Shown piece after piece: positions 5,800-11,704 of a DNA stretch of 11,704 bases. Below the pieces are notes generated by a model that made no database searches, was not told where the DNA came from, and worked only from the letters and a program-made list of their open reading frames with translations. Position 1 is the first letter of the stretch. Every line of letters begins with the position of its first letter. Made by a program: the position numbers and the translations under genes. The stretch is from positions 1-11,704 of the forward strand of contig JAOULB010000030.1 of the NCBI GenBank assembly GCA_029882235.1, in the 5' to 3' direction. Source of the DNA: Gammaproteobacteria bacterium. Lineage in GTDB: Bacteria > Pseudomonadota > Gammaproteobacteria > UBA6429 > Thiohalophilaceae.

Positions 5800-6672
5800 T
5801 TACTTAACGGTGCCTATAAGATCGAGTTTTTCCAATGGTTCATAGTCACGCTTATAGTCGGCCTTTACAGGTTTTATTAGTTGTGTGGGGATAAGTAATT
5901 TTTTAGTTTTAGGAGCAGTGGATAAAGATAAAATTGTTTGAAGTATTTTCTTTTGCACTTCCTGTGCCACACGAGGGTGAGCCGTTAAGGGGTGTGGTGC
6001 TACGCCAGGAGTAGTAAATAATATTCGTAGTTCATTATGTATTTCTTCAGGTTCTTTTTTCAGGGTTCGTTCTACGCCTCCTCCAGCATTAGCTTTCCCA
6101 AGGATTACGTTGCGATATACATTGCCATGACTTTGTACATAGCGAGAGCTGAATTTAAGACCAAATTTTTTCGTGAGAAGAGCGCGCATATATAGAGAAG
6201 CGCCGAAAGCATTAGGTGAAGGAAAAACAAGTTCACTTCCATGCAGGTCATTCAAATTTTTAAACGGACTATTTTTTCGTACAACAAGTATGCCTTTGAG
6301 TTGCTTGCTACTGTCGCGGACGAGAGGAATATAGCCCTGAGCCTTATGGGCAATCACAGCATGGTAGGGATTCATAAAAGCAAGGTCAGGCCTGCCTTTG
6401 ATTAAGTCTTCTTCAAAACGGGGTATATTTGCGTGACTCTTCAGGATAAATTTAACACCTAATCGAAGCGATAACTCCTCAAGTAGTGGAGACCAAAAGT
6501 TGTAAATGGCCACAGAGTTAAACTGGGGTACAACTGCGATAGTATATTGGGCCGTGTCTTTCGCATAAACAGAGAAGCTGATCCCTTTTAGAAATAACGA
6601 TAGGCCAATGATGAATGTTATTAATTTTTTACCGCGCATGGGGGATGTGAGTATTAAAAACTTTATTTCCAT
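5800..6672 (-). CDS. PhnD-like periplasmic substrate-binding protein, partner of the adjacent kinase
   Basis: A periplasmic binding protein of the phosphate/phosphite/phosphonate (PhnD-like, PF12974-type) family. Recognisable features are the strand IAVVPQFN (45-52), DLAFMNPYHAVIAH (96-109), the FPSPNAFGASLYMRALL segment (150-166), SHGNVYRNVILGKANAGGGV (181-200) and TPGVAPHPLTAHPRV (221-235). A signal peptide with a hydrophobic core at about 17-34 ends at VYA, with cleavage likely after residue 37. The coordinates give the longest frame. The ATG at codon 12 (6639) gives a more classical signal peptide (MRGKK then hydrophobic), and neither start has a clear ribosome site. No ABC permease or ATPase is adjacent; the next gene, 18 bp on, is a membrane histidine kinase. 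This suggests the protein presents a ligand to the kinase periplasmic domain. The ligand cannot be read from sequence; phosphonate, phosphite or an unrelated anion are all possible. The gene is clearly AT-richer than the 5' end of the window. Confidence 0.85.
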   Translation of the reverse strand: MEIKFLILTSPMRGKKLITFIIGLSLFLKGISFSVYAKDTAQYTIAVVPQFNSVAIYNFWSPLLEELSLRLGVKFILKSHANIPRFEEDLIKGRPDLAFMNPYHAVIAHKAQGYIPLVRDSSKQLKGILVVRKNSPFKNLNDLHGSELVFPSPNAFGASLYMRALLTKKFGLKFSSRYVQSHGNVYRNVILGKANAGGGVERTLKKEPEEIHNELRILFTTPGVAPHPLTAHPRVAQEVQKKILQTILSLSTAPKTKKLLIPTQLIKPVKADYKRDYEPLEKLDLIGTVK

Positions 6673-6811
6673 TGTTTAAAATTTCAAAATGACAGGTGTG
6701 GACCAATGTCCCTTAATGAATAGCGGCAGAACAGAAAATGATCTTTACCAGAGATATCTGTTTGTGGCTGATATTGATTGGTATTGAGTGTCTTTTTACA
6801 CAGGTTTACAT

Positions 6812-6988
6812 ATGTTTAAAGACAGTAACGTTCTGCTTTCACAAATTGTGGTGGGTTTGATAAATCTGGCTGTGAAAATATCAAAATACCTTCATGGTGT
6901 GAGTTCAAATGGCCATGTGCCGCCCGAATTGGCTATGACCGACCAACGCCAAAATAATCCGCAAATTAATTCTAAGAATTACTGCTAA
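6812..6988 (+). CDS. Doubtful small ORF, 58 residues
   Basis: An ATG at 6812 opens 58 codons to a TAA at 6986-6988; a GTG at 6788 would add 8 codons. CAGG seven bases upstream of the ATG is a weak ribosome site. The product starts with a hydrophobic/amphipathic helix (LLSQIVVGLINLAVKISKYL) followed by a polar tail rich in Asn and Gln. I know no homologue. It is on the same strand as the lipoprotein gene 106 bp downstream. It could be a small membrane-associated peptide or chance. Confidence 0.25.
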   Translation: MFKDSNVLLSQIVVGLINLAVKISKYLHGVSSNGHVPPELAMTDQRQNNPQINSKNYC

Positions 6989-7081
6989 TTTATACCTGTA
7001 AGGGGACTATAGGCTTGGCATATGCGTGGATTTGTGGCAGATTTGATCCTGACGCAACGCTTGAAAATCATAACTATTATA

Positions 7082-7086
7082 AAGGA
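7082..7086 (+). promoter_or_regulatory. Strong ribosome binding site of the OmpA-like lipoprotein
   Basis: AAGGAG at 7082-7087 lies 7 bp before the ATG at 7095, the best Shine-Dalgarno match in the window. It fixes the start, which in turn gives a lipobox at the expected position and suggests high expression, as is usual for peptidoglycan-anchoring lipoproteins. Confidence 0.7.
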
Positions 7087-7094
7087 GAGCCGTT

Positions 7095-8480
7095 ATGCAG
7101 AATCTACTTACTCCCCTCTGGTTTCTTATTATTACCTCATTGATGATAGGTTGTTCCAGCCATCGAAAGGCAGACCTTGCAGTTGGCGATGATCCGGTAC
7201 AGGCGGTTTCCGAGGTGAGTCGAGCGATGCAGGAGGCCCAGCAAGATCAAATCGATGTGCTGGCCGATGAAACCTATGAAGACGCGGTTAAATATTTGAA
7301 AAAGGCACAAAAAGACCTGGATGCCGGCGAACCTGCTCAGGATGTTCTGGAAAATGCCGCAATTGCCAAGGCCTTCTTTGAAGATGCAAGAAAAATCGCC
7401 AAGCCAAGAAAAGACAATGCTACACGTATTCTCAAGGCAAGGGCGTCTGCATTAAAAGCCAATGTTCGCGCCAGTAATGAACTGATTGCTATTCTGGACG
7501 ACATTGATGATGAATTAAAAAGCGAAACCAAGCAGTTTAGTCGCACACTTGAGCCAGAAGATTTTTCTGAGCTTCAAAAAGCCTATCTGGTTTTAGAATC
7601 ACGTGCAGTTCAGTTTACTGAATTAAAAGATGCCAAAGATGCCATCGACCATGCCTTGAAGAATGATGCCGATGATCTGGCGCCTGTGTCTTTACGCGCC
7701 GCAACGCTGGATTATGAAGAAGCCATGAATATCATCGCCCGCAGCCCACGTAGTCCATCTATATATAAGAATAGCGTCAATGATGTGATTGCCAGTGCCA
7801 CCCAGCTCTATGATGTGATGAACATCATTCTCGGGGCCAAAGGTACACCAGAGAATATTGCGGTACAGATGGTCAAACAAAAACGCGCCCTGGGTGAGTT
7901 AAGTACCAATATCGGTAATCTGAAGGCCAATCTGCAGACAACCAAGCAGTCGCTGCAGACCACACAGTTGTCATTGAAGAAAAAAGAAACTGATCTTGAA
8001 CGTACTAAAGGAGTTCTCAAGACTCAGGAAGAACAACTGGAGCGCGCATCGAAACAGGTTCGTTTCCAGCAGGCGATGGAAGAGGCGCAAAAAGAGTTGT
8101 CACAAGATGATGCGCTGGTCTATCAGCAGGGGAGCAATCTGGTATTTCGACTTAAGCGGGTTAATTTTAAAACTGGTACCGCTAGTATTCCGGAACCCTC
8201 CAAGCAGCTGATCGCAAAAGTTAACGCTATTATTAAAAAACTGGATGCGAAAAAAGTGATTGTGCAGGGGCATACTGACTCTATTGGCCCAACTACTGTG
8301 AACAAACGGCTGTCGACAGAACGTGCTACCGGTGTAGCAACCTATCTGCATTCGCTTCGTGGCGGATATAAAATTACCTATAAAGGTTATGGCGAGTCGA
8401 AACCGATTGCTTCAAACAAAACAGAAGATGGCCGCGCCACAAATCGTCGTGTTGATCTTGTTGTATCAGTGAAGGAATAA
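7095..8480 (+). CDS. OmpA-family lipoprotein with DUF4398-like helical region and coiled coil
   Basis: A 461-residue outer-membrane lipoprotein expected to tether the envelope to peptidoglycan. The N-terminal signal ends in the lipobox LMIGC, with Cys20 the lipidated residue followed by Ser-Ser, which favours sorting to the outer membrane. Residues about 35-110 are helical (SRAMQEAQQDQIDVLADETYEDAVKYLKKAQKDL), resembling DUF4398-type lipoproteins. A long alpha region continues to about 335, with coiled-coil repeats at 262-325 (LSTNIGNLKANLQTTKQSLQ and following). The C-terminal OmpA-like domain (about 345-460) has FKTGTASIP, GHTDSIGP, LSTERA and GRATNRRV. Asp395 and Arg410 match the peptidoglycan-binding pair Asp271/Arg286 of Acinetobacter OmpA. 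The protein has no beta-barrel. The ABC exporter ATPase gene begins only 13 bp downstream, so they are probably co-transcribed. Confidence 0.88.
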   Translation: MQNLLTPLWFLIITSLMIGCSSHRKADLAVGDDPVQAVSEVSRAMQEAQQDQIDVLADETYEDAVKYLKKAQKDLDAGEPAQDVLENAAIAKAFFEDARKIAKPRKDNATRILKARASALKANVRASNELIAILDDIDDELKSETKQFSRTLEPEDFSELQKAYLVLESRAVQFTELKDAKDAIDHALKNDADDLAPVSLRAATLDYEEAMNIIARSPRSPSIYKNSVNDVIASATQLYDVMNIILGAKGTPENIAVQMVKQKRALGELSTNIGNLKANLQTTKQSLQTTQLSLKKKETDLERTKGVLKTQEEQLERASKQVRFQQAMEEAQKELSQDDALVYQQGSNLVFRLKRVNFKTGTASIPEPSKQLIAKVNAIIKKLDAKKVIVQGHTDSIGPTTVNKRLSTERATGVATYLHSLRGGYKITYKGYGESKPIASNKTEDGRATNRRVDLVVSVKE

Positions 8481-8493
8481 AATCAAAACCTTA

Positions 8494-9444
8494 ATGGATA
8501 GCCACCCGCAGCCTGTAGTTTCAGTCGCCAATCTTTGTAAAACCTATGAGGGTGGTTTTGAGGCCTTAAAGCAAGTCAATCTCGACATTGTGCGTGGCGA
8601 GATCCTTGCTTTGCTAGGGCCAAATGGAGCCGGTAAAACAACCTTAATTTCGATTATCTGTGGCATTGTCAATGCGAGTACCGGAACCGTCCTGGTTGAT
8701 GGTCATGATAATGTCAGCGCCTATCGTCAGGCACGCAATCTGATTGGTCTGGTACCACAGGAACTGACGCTGGGTGCATTTGAAACAGTCTGGGACACCG
8801 TCTGTTTTAGTCGTGGACTGTTTGGTAAAAAGCCGAACCCTGCCTATCTAGAAAAAATCCTCAAACAGCTTTCACTCTGGGATAAAAAATCAGAAATGCT
8901 CATGCACCTTTCTGGTGGTATGAAGCGTCGAGTTTTAATAGCCAAGGCGCTGGCACATGAACCCATGATCCTGTTTCTTGATGAACCCACCGCGGGTGTC
9001 GATGTTGAATTACGCAAAGATATGTGGACGCTAGTTGAGGGATTACGTCAGTCAGGCGTGACCATAATTCTGACCACACATTATATCGAAGAGGCAGAAG
9101 CGATTGCCGACCGTGTCGGCGTGATCAATCAGGGTGAGTTGTTATTGGTTGACGATAAACAGGCCTTGATGCATAAGCTAGGTAAGCGTCAGTTAATGAT
9201 TGAGCTTGACTCGGCGGTCAAGGATTTACCATCGGGCCTGTCTAGTTTAGAGCTGGAGTTGGCCGGTGAGGGTACGCAGTTGATTTATACCTATGATCCT
9301 CACAAAACGAATACGGGTGTCGATGCCTTAATGAAATCCATTATTGCTGAAGGACTTGTGATTAAGGATGTAAAAAGTCTTGAGACTTCACTGGAAGAGA
9401 TTTTTGTTAATCTGGTGAAGGATAACAATAAGAATGCTGCATAG
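8494..9444 (+). CDS. yadG: ABC transporter ATP-binding protein, YadG-like
   Basis: The cytoplasmic ATPase of an ABC-2 type exporter, 316 residues, close in length to E. coli YadG (about 308). Walker A is GPNGAGKT (42-49), Q-loop Gln89, signature LSGGM (139-143), Walker B MILFLDE (158-164) and switch His196 in TTHYIEEAE. All catalytic motifs are intact. The region after about 225 is the variable C-terminal extension seen in DrrA/NodI/YadG-type ATPases. The start at 8494 has no good ribosome site and lies 13 bp after the lipoprotein stop, so translational coupling is likely. The matching permease gene is on the same strand but is separated by 321 bp occupied by a repeat array, unusual for a two-gene exporter. 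The substrate is unknown. Confidence 0.9.
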   Translation: MDSHPQPVVSVANLCKTYEGGFEALKQVNLDIVRGEILALLGPNGAGKTTLISIICGIVNASTGTVLVDGHDNVSAYRQARNLIGLVPQELTLGAFETVWDTVCFSRGLFGKKPNPAYLEKILKQLSLWDKKSEMLMHLSGGMKRRVLIAKALAHEPMILFLDEPTAGVDVELRKDMWTLVEGLRQSGVTIILTTHYIEEAEAIADRVGVINQGELLLVDDKQALMHKLGKRQLMIELDSAVKDLPSGLSSLELELAGEGTQLIYTYDPHKTNTGVDALMKSIIAEGLVIKDVKSLETSLEEIFVNLVKDNNKNAA

Positions 9445-9459
9445 CGTTAAAAGTATTGA

Positions 9460-9723
9460 CTGGATTCCGGCATACGCCAGAATGACGTGTGCGTTTGTGA
9501 AGGTATTGGATTCCGGCATACGCCGGAATGACGTGTGCGTTTGTGAAGGTGGTGGATTCCGGCATACGCCGGAATGACGTGTGTGTTTGTGAAGGCGGTG
9601 GATTCTGAAATGTACTGGAATGATGTGTGGGCTTGTGAAGCGATTTATTACCGGCATGTACTGGCATGACAGGATTGGGTGATAAAAGTCTATTGTGTCA
9701 TTCCGGCGTATGCCGGAATCCAG
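9460..9723. mobile_element. 264-bp repeat array: five 46-bp tandem units closed by an inverted copy
   Basis: Units start at 9461, 9507, 9553, 9599 and 9645, exactly 46 bp apart. Each is a 26-bp core (TGGATTCCGGC-N4-GCCGGAATGAC pattern with arms ATTCCGGC/GCCGGAAT) plus a 20-bp spacer containing TTGTGAAGG. Units 2 and 3 have perfect arms, unit 1 has one mismatch, and units 4 and 5 are strongly degraded. At 9697-9722 the core occurs once more in reverse orientation and is identical to units 2 and 3. So the block is bounded by 27-bp inverted repeats (9460-9486 and 9697-9723, one mismatch), like the element at 3144-3318. Open frames on the minus strand here are translations of the repeat and are not genes. 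The block lies between the ABC ATPase and its permease. Confidence 0.85.
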
Positions 9724-9765
9724 AGTTAAAAGATATATGTCACTAGTTTAAGGTAAGCATAAAAA

Positions 9766-10527
9766 ATGAACATCTACGCCATTCGCGTTATATATAAGTA
9801 TGAAATGAAACGGGCCTTTCAGACGATTGGTCAAAGCTTCGCATCGCCCGTATTATCAACCGTACTGTATTTCGTTGTGTTTGGATCTGCGATTGGCTCG
9901 CGTATTGATGCAATTGATAATGTTTCTTATGGCCTGTTTATTGTGCCCGGCCTGATGATGCTGACAATTTTATCGCAAAGTATTGCCAATGCATCATTTG
10001 GTATTTATTTTCCCCGATTTACCGGCCAGATTTATGAAGTCTTATCTGCTCCCGTTTCGTTTTTTGAAATTGTAGTCGGCTATGTCGGTGCGGCAGCAAC
10101 CAAGTCGCTATTGATTGGCTTTATTATTCTCATTACTGCCAGCTTTTTTGTCGACATGCGTATTGATCATCCTGTCTGGATGCTGGGATTTTTATTTTTA
10201 ACCTGCATCACCTTTAGCCTGTTTGGGTTTATTATCGGACTGTGGGCAAAAGATTTTGAAAAACTACAGATCATTCCTTTGTTAGTCATTACGCCACTGG
10301 TGTTTCTCGGCGGAAGTTTTTATTCCATCAATATGTTGCCGCCGTTCTGGCAGACCGTAAGCCTGTTTAATCCCGTTGTTTATTTGATCAGCGGCTTCCG
10401 TTGGAGCTTTTTTGAAGTGTCTGACGTGAGCGTGGGCTTAAGCCTGACAATAATTCTATTGTTTTTGGGTATTTGTCTGTTCATTGTTGGCTGGATGTTT
10501 AAAACCGGTTATCGCTTAAAGCAGTAA
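9766..10527 (+). CDS. yadH: ABC-2 type transport permease, YadH-like
   Basis: An inner-membrane permease of 253 residues (E. coli YadH is about 256) with six predicted helices at about 28-48, 56-77, 103-128, 138-160, 166-183 and 223-244. The ABC-2 signature region is very clear and close to YadH: ITPLVFLGGSFYSINMLPPF (175-194), then NPVVYLISGFR (202-212). It should pair with the ATPase encoded upstream to form an exporter of unknown substrate. AAGG at 9750-9753 lies 12 bp before the ATG. The 321-bp gap to the ATPase gene, filled by the repeat array, means it may depend on readthrough or on a promoter in or after the array. The TATAT-containing stretch at 9732-9738 is the only AT-rich -10 candidate and is weak. 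Confidence 0.9.
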   Translation: MNIYAIRVIYKYEMKRAFQTIGQSFASPVLSTVLYFVVFGSAIGSRIDAIDNVSYGLFIVPGLMMLTILSQSIANASFGIYFPRFTGQIYEVLSAPVSFFEIVVGYVGAAATKSLLIGFIILITASFFVDMRIDHPVWMLGFLFLTCITFSLFGFIIGLWAKDFEKLQIIPLLVITPLVFLGGSFYSINMLPPFWQTVSLFNPVVYLISGFRWSFFEVSDVSVGLSLTIILLFLGICLFIVGWMFKTGYRLKQ

Positions 10528-10789
10528 TGCCACCGCACAGATGCGATGGCTGTGTATGTGAACAGCATAATGTGAATTAATTTTAATAGGAAGTGTACGA
10601 AAATACTCGTCTCATTATGACCTGTGCACGATTACGACAGACCATATCCAACACCACCACCATTATGCGCATGTCAAATTAAAACTGCCACAAAGCCGTT
10701 GCCATTCATTCCCCTCATTGCCGAATTAGTCAGGTCAGTGTTTAACAAATAAGTAAGCATTCTGTTAAATAATCGGGATCAAATATCGT

Positions 10790-10804
10790 TGATAATGATA
10801 ATCA
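10790..10804 (+). promoter_or_regulatory. Fur-box-like site
   Basis: TGATAATGATAATCA matches 14 of 15 positions of the Fur 7-1-7 motif TGATAATnATTATCA. Read as the 19-bp box from 10791, the first 15 bases match the classical GATAATGATAATCATTATC. It lies about 160 bp upstream of the porin start and about 23 bp upstream of the FNR-like box. Iron-dependent control of the porin by Fur is inferred. Confidence 0.6.
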
Positions 10805-10819
10805 TCTCAATATGTAATA

Positions 10820-10833
10820 TTGACCCAAATCAA
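10820..10833 (+). promoter_or_regulatory. FNR/Anr-like box
   Basis: TTGACCCAAATCAA matches 9 of 10 specified bases of TTGAT-N4-ATCAA. Its centre (10826.5) is about 30 bp upstream of the TATATA at 10857-10862. That is close to the geometry of an FNR class II activated promoter, where the site centre is at -41.5. Regulation by an FNR/Anr/Dnr-type factor is inferred. Confidence 0.55.
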
Positions 10834-10853
10834 GCCTCTTTGAAAATTTATAC

Positions 10854-10862
10854 TATTATATA
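10854..10862 (+). promoter_or_regulatory. Candidate -10 region of the porin promoter
   Basis: TATTATATA contains overlapping TATTAT (10854-10859) and TATATA (10857-10862). No good -35 lies 17 bp upstream; the FNR-like box occupies that place, as expected for an activator-dependent promoter. The transcript would have a leader of about 90 bases before the ATG at 10958. Confidence 0.4.
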
Positions 10863-10957
10863 AATTAACAAACACCGGTTAGTTATAACATCTACGGATA
10901 AAAAAAATTTAGCACCTTAGTCTGTTTGTTAAAAATTGTTAAATATCGGAGCGGCAT

Positions 10958-11704
10958 ATGCAGTTACGTAGTGTTTACGTGTGTTTTACTGTGGGTTTGA
11001 TTAACTTCTTGGTTTTTGCCATTGGTGGCAATGAGTTAATCGCAGCAGAAAAGTCAGTTAATGTCGTTCATGAGTCAGGTAGCGGTATCAAGCTTACCAG
11101 TTCTGATGGGCGTTATCAGTTTGAACTAGGTGGCCGAGTAATGATTGATGTCGCGCATTACCAGGAAGATCAAACAACCCTTGGCGATGGAACAGAATTA
11201 CGTCGAGCTCGAATCGAGCTGGAGGGGGCGATTTATGACTGGGCTTATGAGTTCGGCCTGGATGTGGCTGATGAGGATGGGGCTGCAGAGGTTAAGGATG
11301 CTTATATAGAATATCTGGGTTGGGATAGCATGAAACTGAAACTGGGCCAGTTCAAGCAGCCATTTAGTCTCGAAGAATTAACTAGCTCCAAATACATCAC
11401 TTTCATGGAACGGGCCTTGCCAAACACCTTTGCGCCGGGGCGCACTATCGGCGTTGGCGTCCAGACCTATGGAAAAAACACGAATATCGGAGCTGGTTTC
11501 TTTGGACAGGCCTATGATGAGGATCAGGATGGTGAGGGTGATGAATCAAATTCAGTATCAGTTCGTTTAGTCTATGCGCCCAGTCATGAGAAACAAAGTG
11601 TTCTGCACTTTGGGTTAAGCGCAAATTACTTCAATCCTGCAAGCGCACCTGGTGACACGGCGACTGTGGGTTTTGATAGTCGTCCCGAGTCACACCTCAC
11701 CGGG
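10958..11704 (+). CDS. OprO/OprP-family phosphate-selective-type porin, N-terminal part
   Basis: The first 249 residues of an outer-membrane beta-barrel porin; the frame is open to the window edge. A signal peptide with a hydrophobic core (about 8-24) probably ends at IAA, with cleavage after residue 30. The Porin_O/P (PF07396-type) hallmarks are clear: FELGGRVMIDVAHY (55-68), LRRARIELEGAIYDWAYEFG (81-100), VKDAYIEYLG (112-121), LKLGQFKQPFSLEELTSSKY (127-146) and FMERALPNTFAPGRTIGVGV (149-168). An acidic insert (DEDQDGEGDES, 187-197) may be a loop. GGAG at 10948-10951, 6 bp before the ATG, supports the start. Despite the family name, many members outside Pseudomonas have unknown substrates, so phosphate selectivity is not established. 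The upstream region suggests iron and redox control. Confidence 0.88.
   Translation, partial: MQLRSVYVCFTVGLINFLVFAIGGNELIAAEKSVNVVHESGSGIKLTSSDGRYQFELGGRVMIDVAHYQEDQTTLGDGTELRRARIELEGAIYDWAYEFGLDVADEDGAAEVKDAYIEYLGWDSMKLKLGQFKQPFSLEELTSSKYITFMERALPNTFAPGRTIGVGVQTYGKNTNIGAGFFGQAYDEDQDGEGDESNSVSVRLVYAPSHEKQSVLHFGLSANYFNPASAPGDTATVGFDSRPESHLTG

Larger units (their letters stand above)
6673..7094. other. 422-bp divergent intergenic region
   Basis: This lies between the divergent binding-protein gene and OmpA-like lipoprotein gene. It must hold promoters in both directions, but I find no strong sigma70 pair. On the plus strand TTGATC (7043-7048) and TTGAAA (7061-7066) are present without a well-placed -10. 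On the minus strand a TTGGTC/AATTTT pair near 6680-6710 is weak. It contains a perfect 8-bp palindrome AGATATCT (6752-6759), a lone CTGTCAT Pho half-site on the minus strand, and one doubtful small ORF. Confidence 0.5.
10528..10957. other. 430-bp AT-rich regulatory region upstream of the porin
   Basis: No convincing gene. The first part (10529-10550) has an imperfect 8-bp hairpin, arms GCCACCGC/GCGATGGC, without a T-run, so it is a poor terminator. The second half is strongly AT-rich and holds a Fur-like box, an FNR/Anr-like box, an AT-rich -10 region and five copies of TTAACA/TGTTAA (10742, 10763, 10865, 10927, 10937). It probably carries the whole control region of the porin gene. Confidence 0.6.

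Noticed and set aside
6690..6700. Pho box upstream of the PhnD-like gene (minus strand CTGTCAT)
   Set aside because: Only one half-site is present; the second half at the required spacing matches 2 of 7 bases, and it lies too close to the start codon.
7016..7031. Sigma54 promoter (TTGGCA start) before the lipoprotein gene
   Set aside because: The -12 GC does not occur at the required spacing from the GG.
9388..9667. Two minus-strand open frames of 86 and 89 codons with repeated HSGVCRNP/FRRMPES peptides
   Set aside because: They are translations of the 46-bp tandem repeats; the peptide repeats only mirror the DNA period.
9461..9690. CRISPR array
   Set aside because: The period is regular, but the 20-bp segments between cores are conserved between units rather than unique, the cores decay strongly, the block ends in an inverted copy, and no cas gene is present.
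10529..10550. Rho-independent terminator after the permease gene
   Set aside because: The hairpin has a mismatch in an 8-bp stem and is followed by TGTGTATG rather than a T-run.
10617..10682. 21-codon frame MTCARLRQTISNTTTIMRMSN resembling a Thr/Ile attenuator leader peptide
   Set aside because: It has no ribosome site nearby and no terminator/antiterminator pair, and the downstream gene is a porin, not an amino-acid pathway.

Overview
The window looks like a chromosomal segment of a gammaproteobacterium, or a close relative. It carries an uL16-type JmjC/cupin ribosomal oxygenase, a YadG/YadH-type ABC exporter, an OmpA-like lipoprotein and an OprO/OprP-type porin. It also carries short palindromic intergenic repeats of the kind seen in Neisseria (dRS3-like) and many Proteobacteria. 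I cannot name the genus.

Layout. 2-163: C-terminal end of an unrecognised gene. 173-245: short repeat. 304-3125: a plus-strand cluster with a ribosomal oxygenase (roxA/ycfD family), a GNAT acetyltransferase whose start overlaps the preceding stop, a four-helix membrane protein of unknown function and a small acidic protein. 3144-3318: a MITE-like element with perfect 14-bp terminal inverted repeats. 3461-3925: a Bcp/PrxQ peroxiredoxin, convergent with the next gene with only 5 bp between stops. 3931-6672: a minus-strand pair made of a periplasmic PhnD-like substrate-binding protein and, 18 bp downstream, a membrane histidine kinase. The kinase PAS domain aligns without gaps to the haem PAS of FixL. 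6673-7094: divergent intergenic region with one doubtful small ORF. 7095-10527: OmpA-like lipoprotein, then ABC ATPase and ABC-2 permease. A 264-bp repeat array (9460-9723) sits between ATPase and permease. 10528-10957: regulatory region with a Fur-like box and an FNR/Anr-like box. 10958 to the end: an OprO/OprP-family porin that runs off the window.

How the parts may fit. The most interesting unit is the binding protein plus kinase at 3931-6672. It has no ABC permease, no ATPase of its own and no response regulator in the window, so it reads as a sensory module rather than a transporter. The PAS domain keeps the residues equivalent to the FixL haem-ligating His and distal Arg, so the kinase may combine a periplasmic ligand signal with an oxygen, NO or redox signal. 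Independently, the porin promoter carries a near-consensus FNR/Anr box and a near-consensus Fur box, which suggests redox and iron control of that porin. Nothing in the sequence links the kinase directly to the porin.

Repeats. Three repeat elements (173-245, 3144-3318, 9460-9723) all begin within 20 bp downstream of a plus-strand stop codon. Two share nearly the same terminal inverted repeat but enclose unrelated cores. The two elements at 173 and 3144 share an internal hairpin motif with a compensatory base change.
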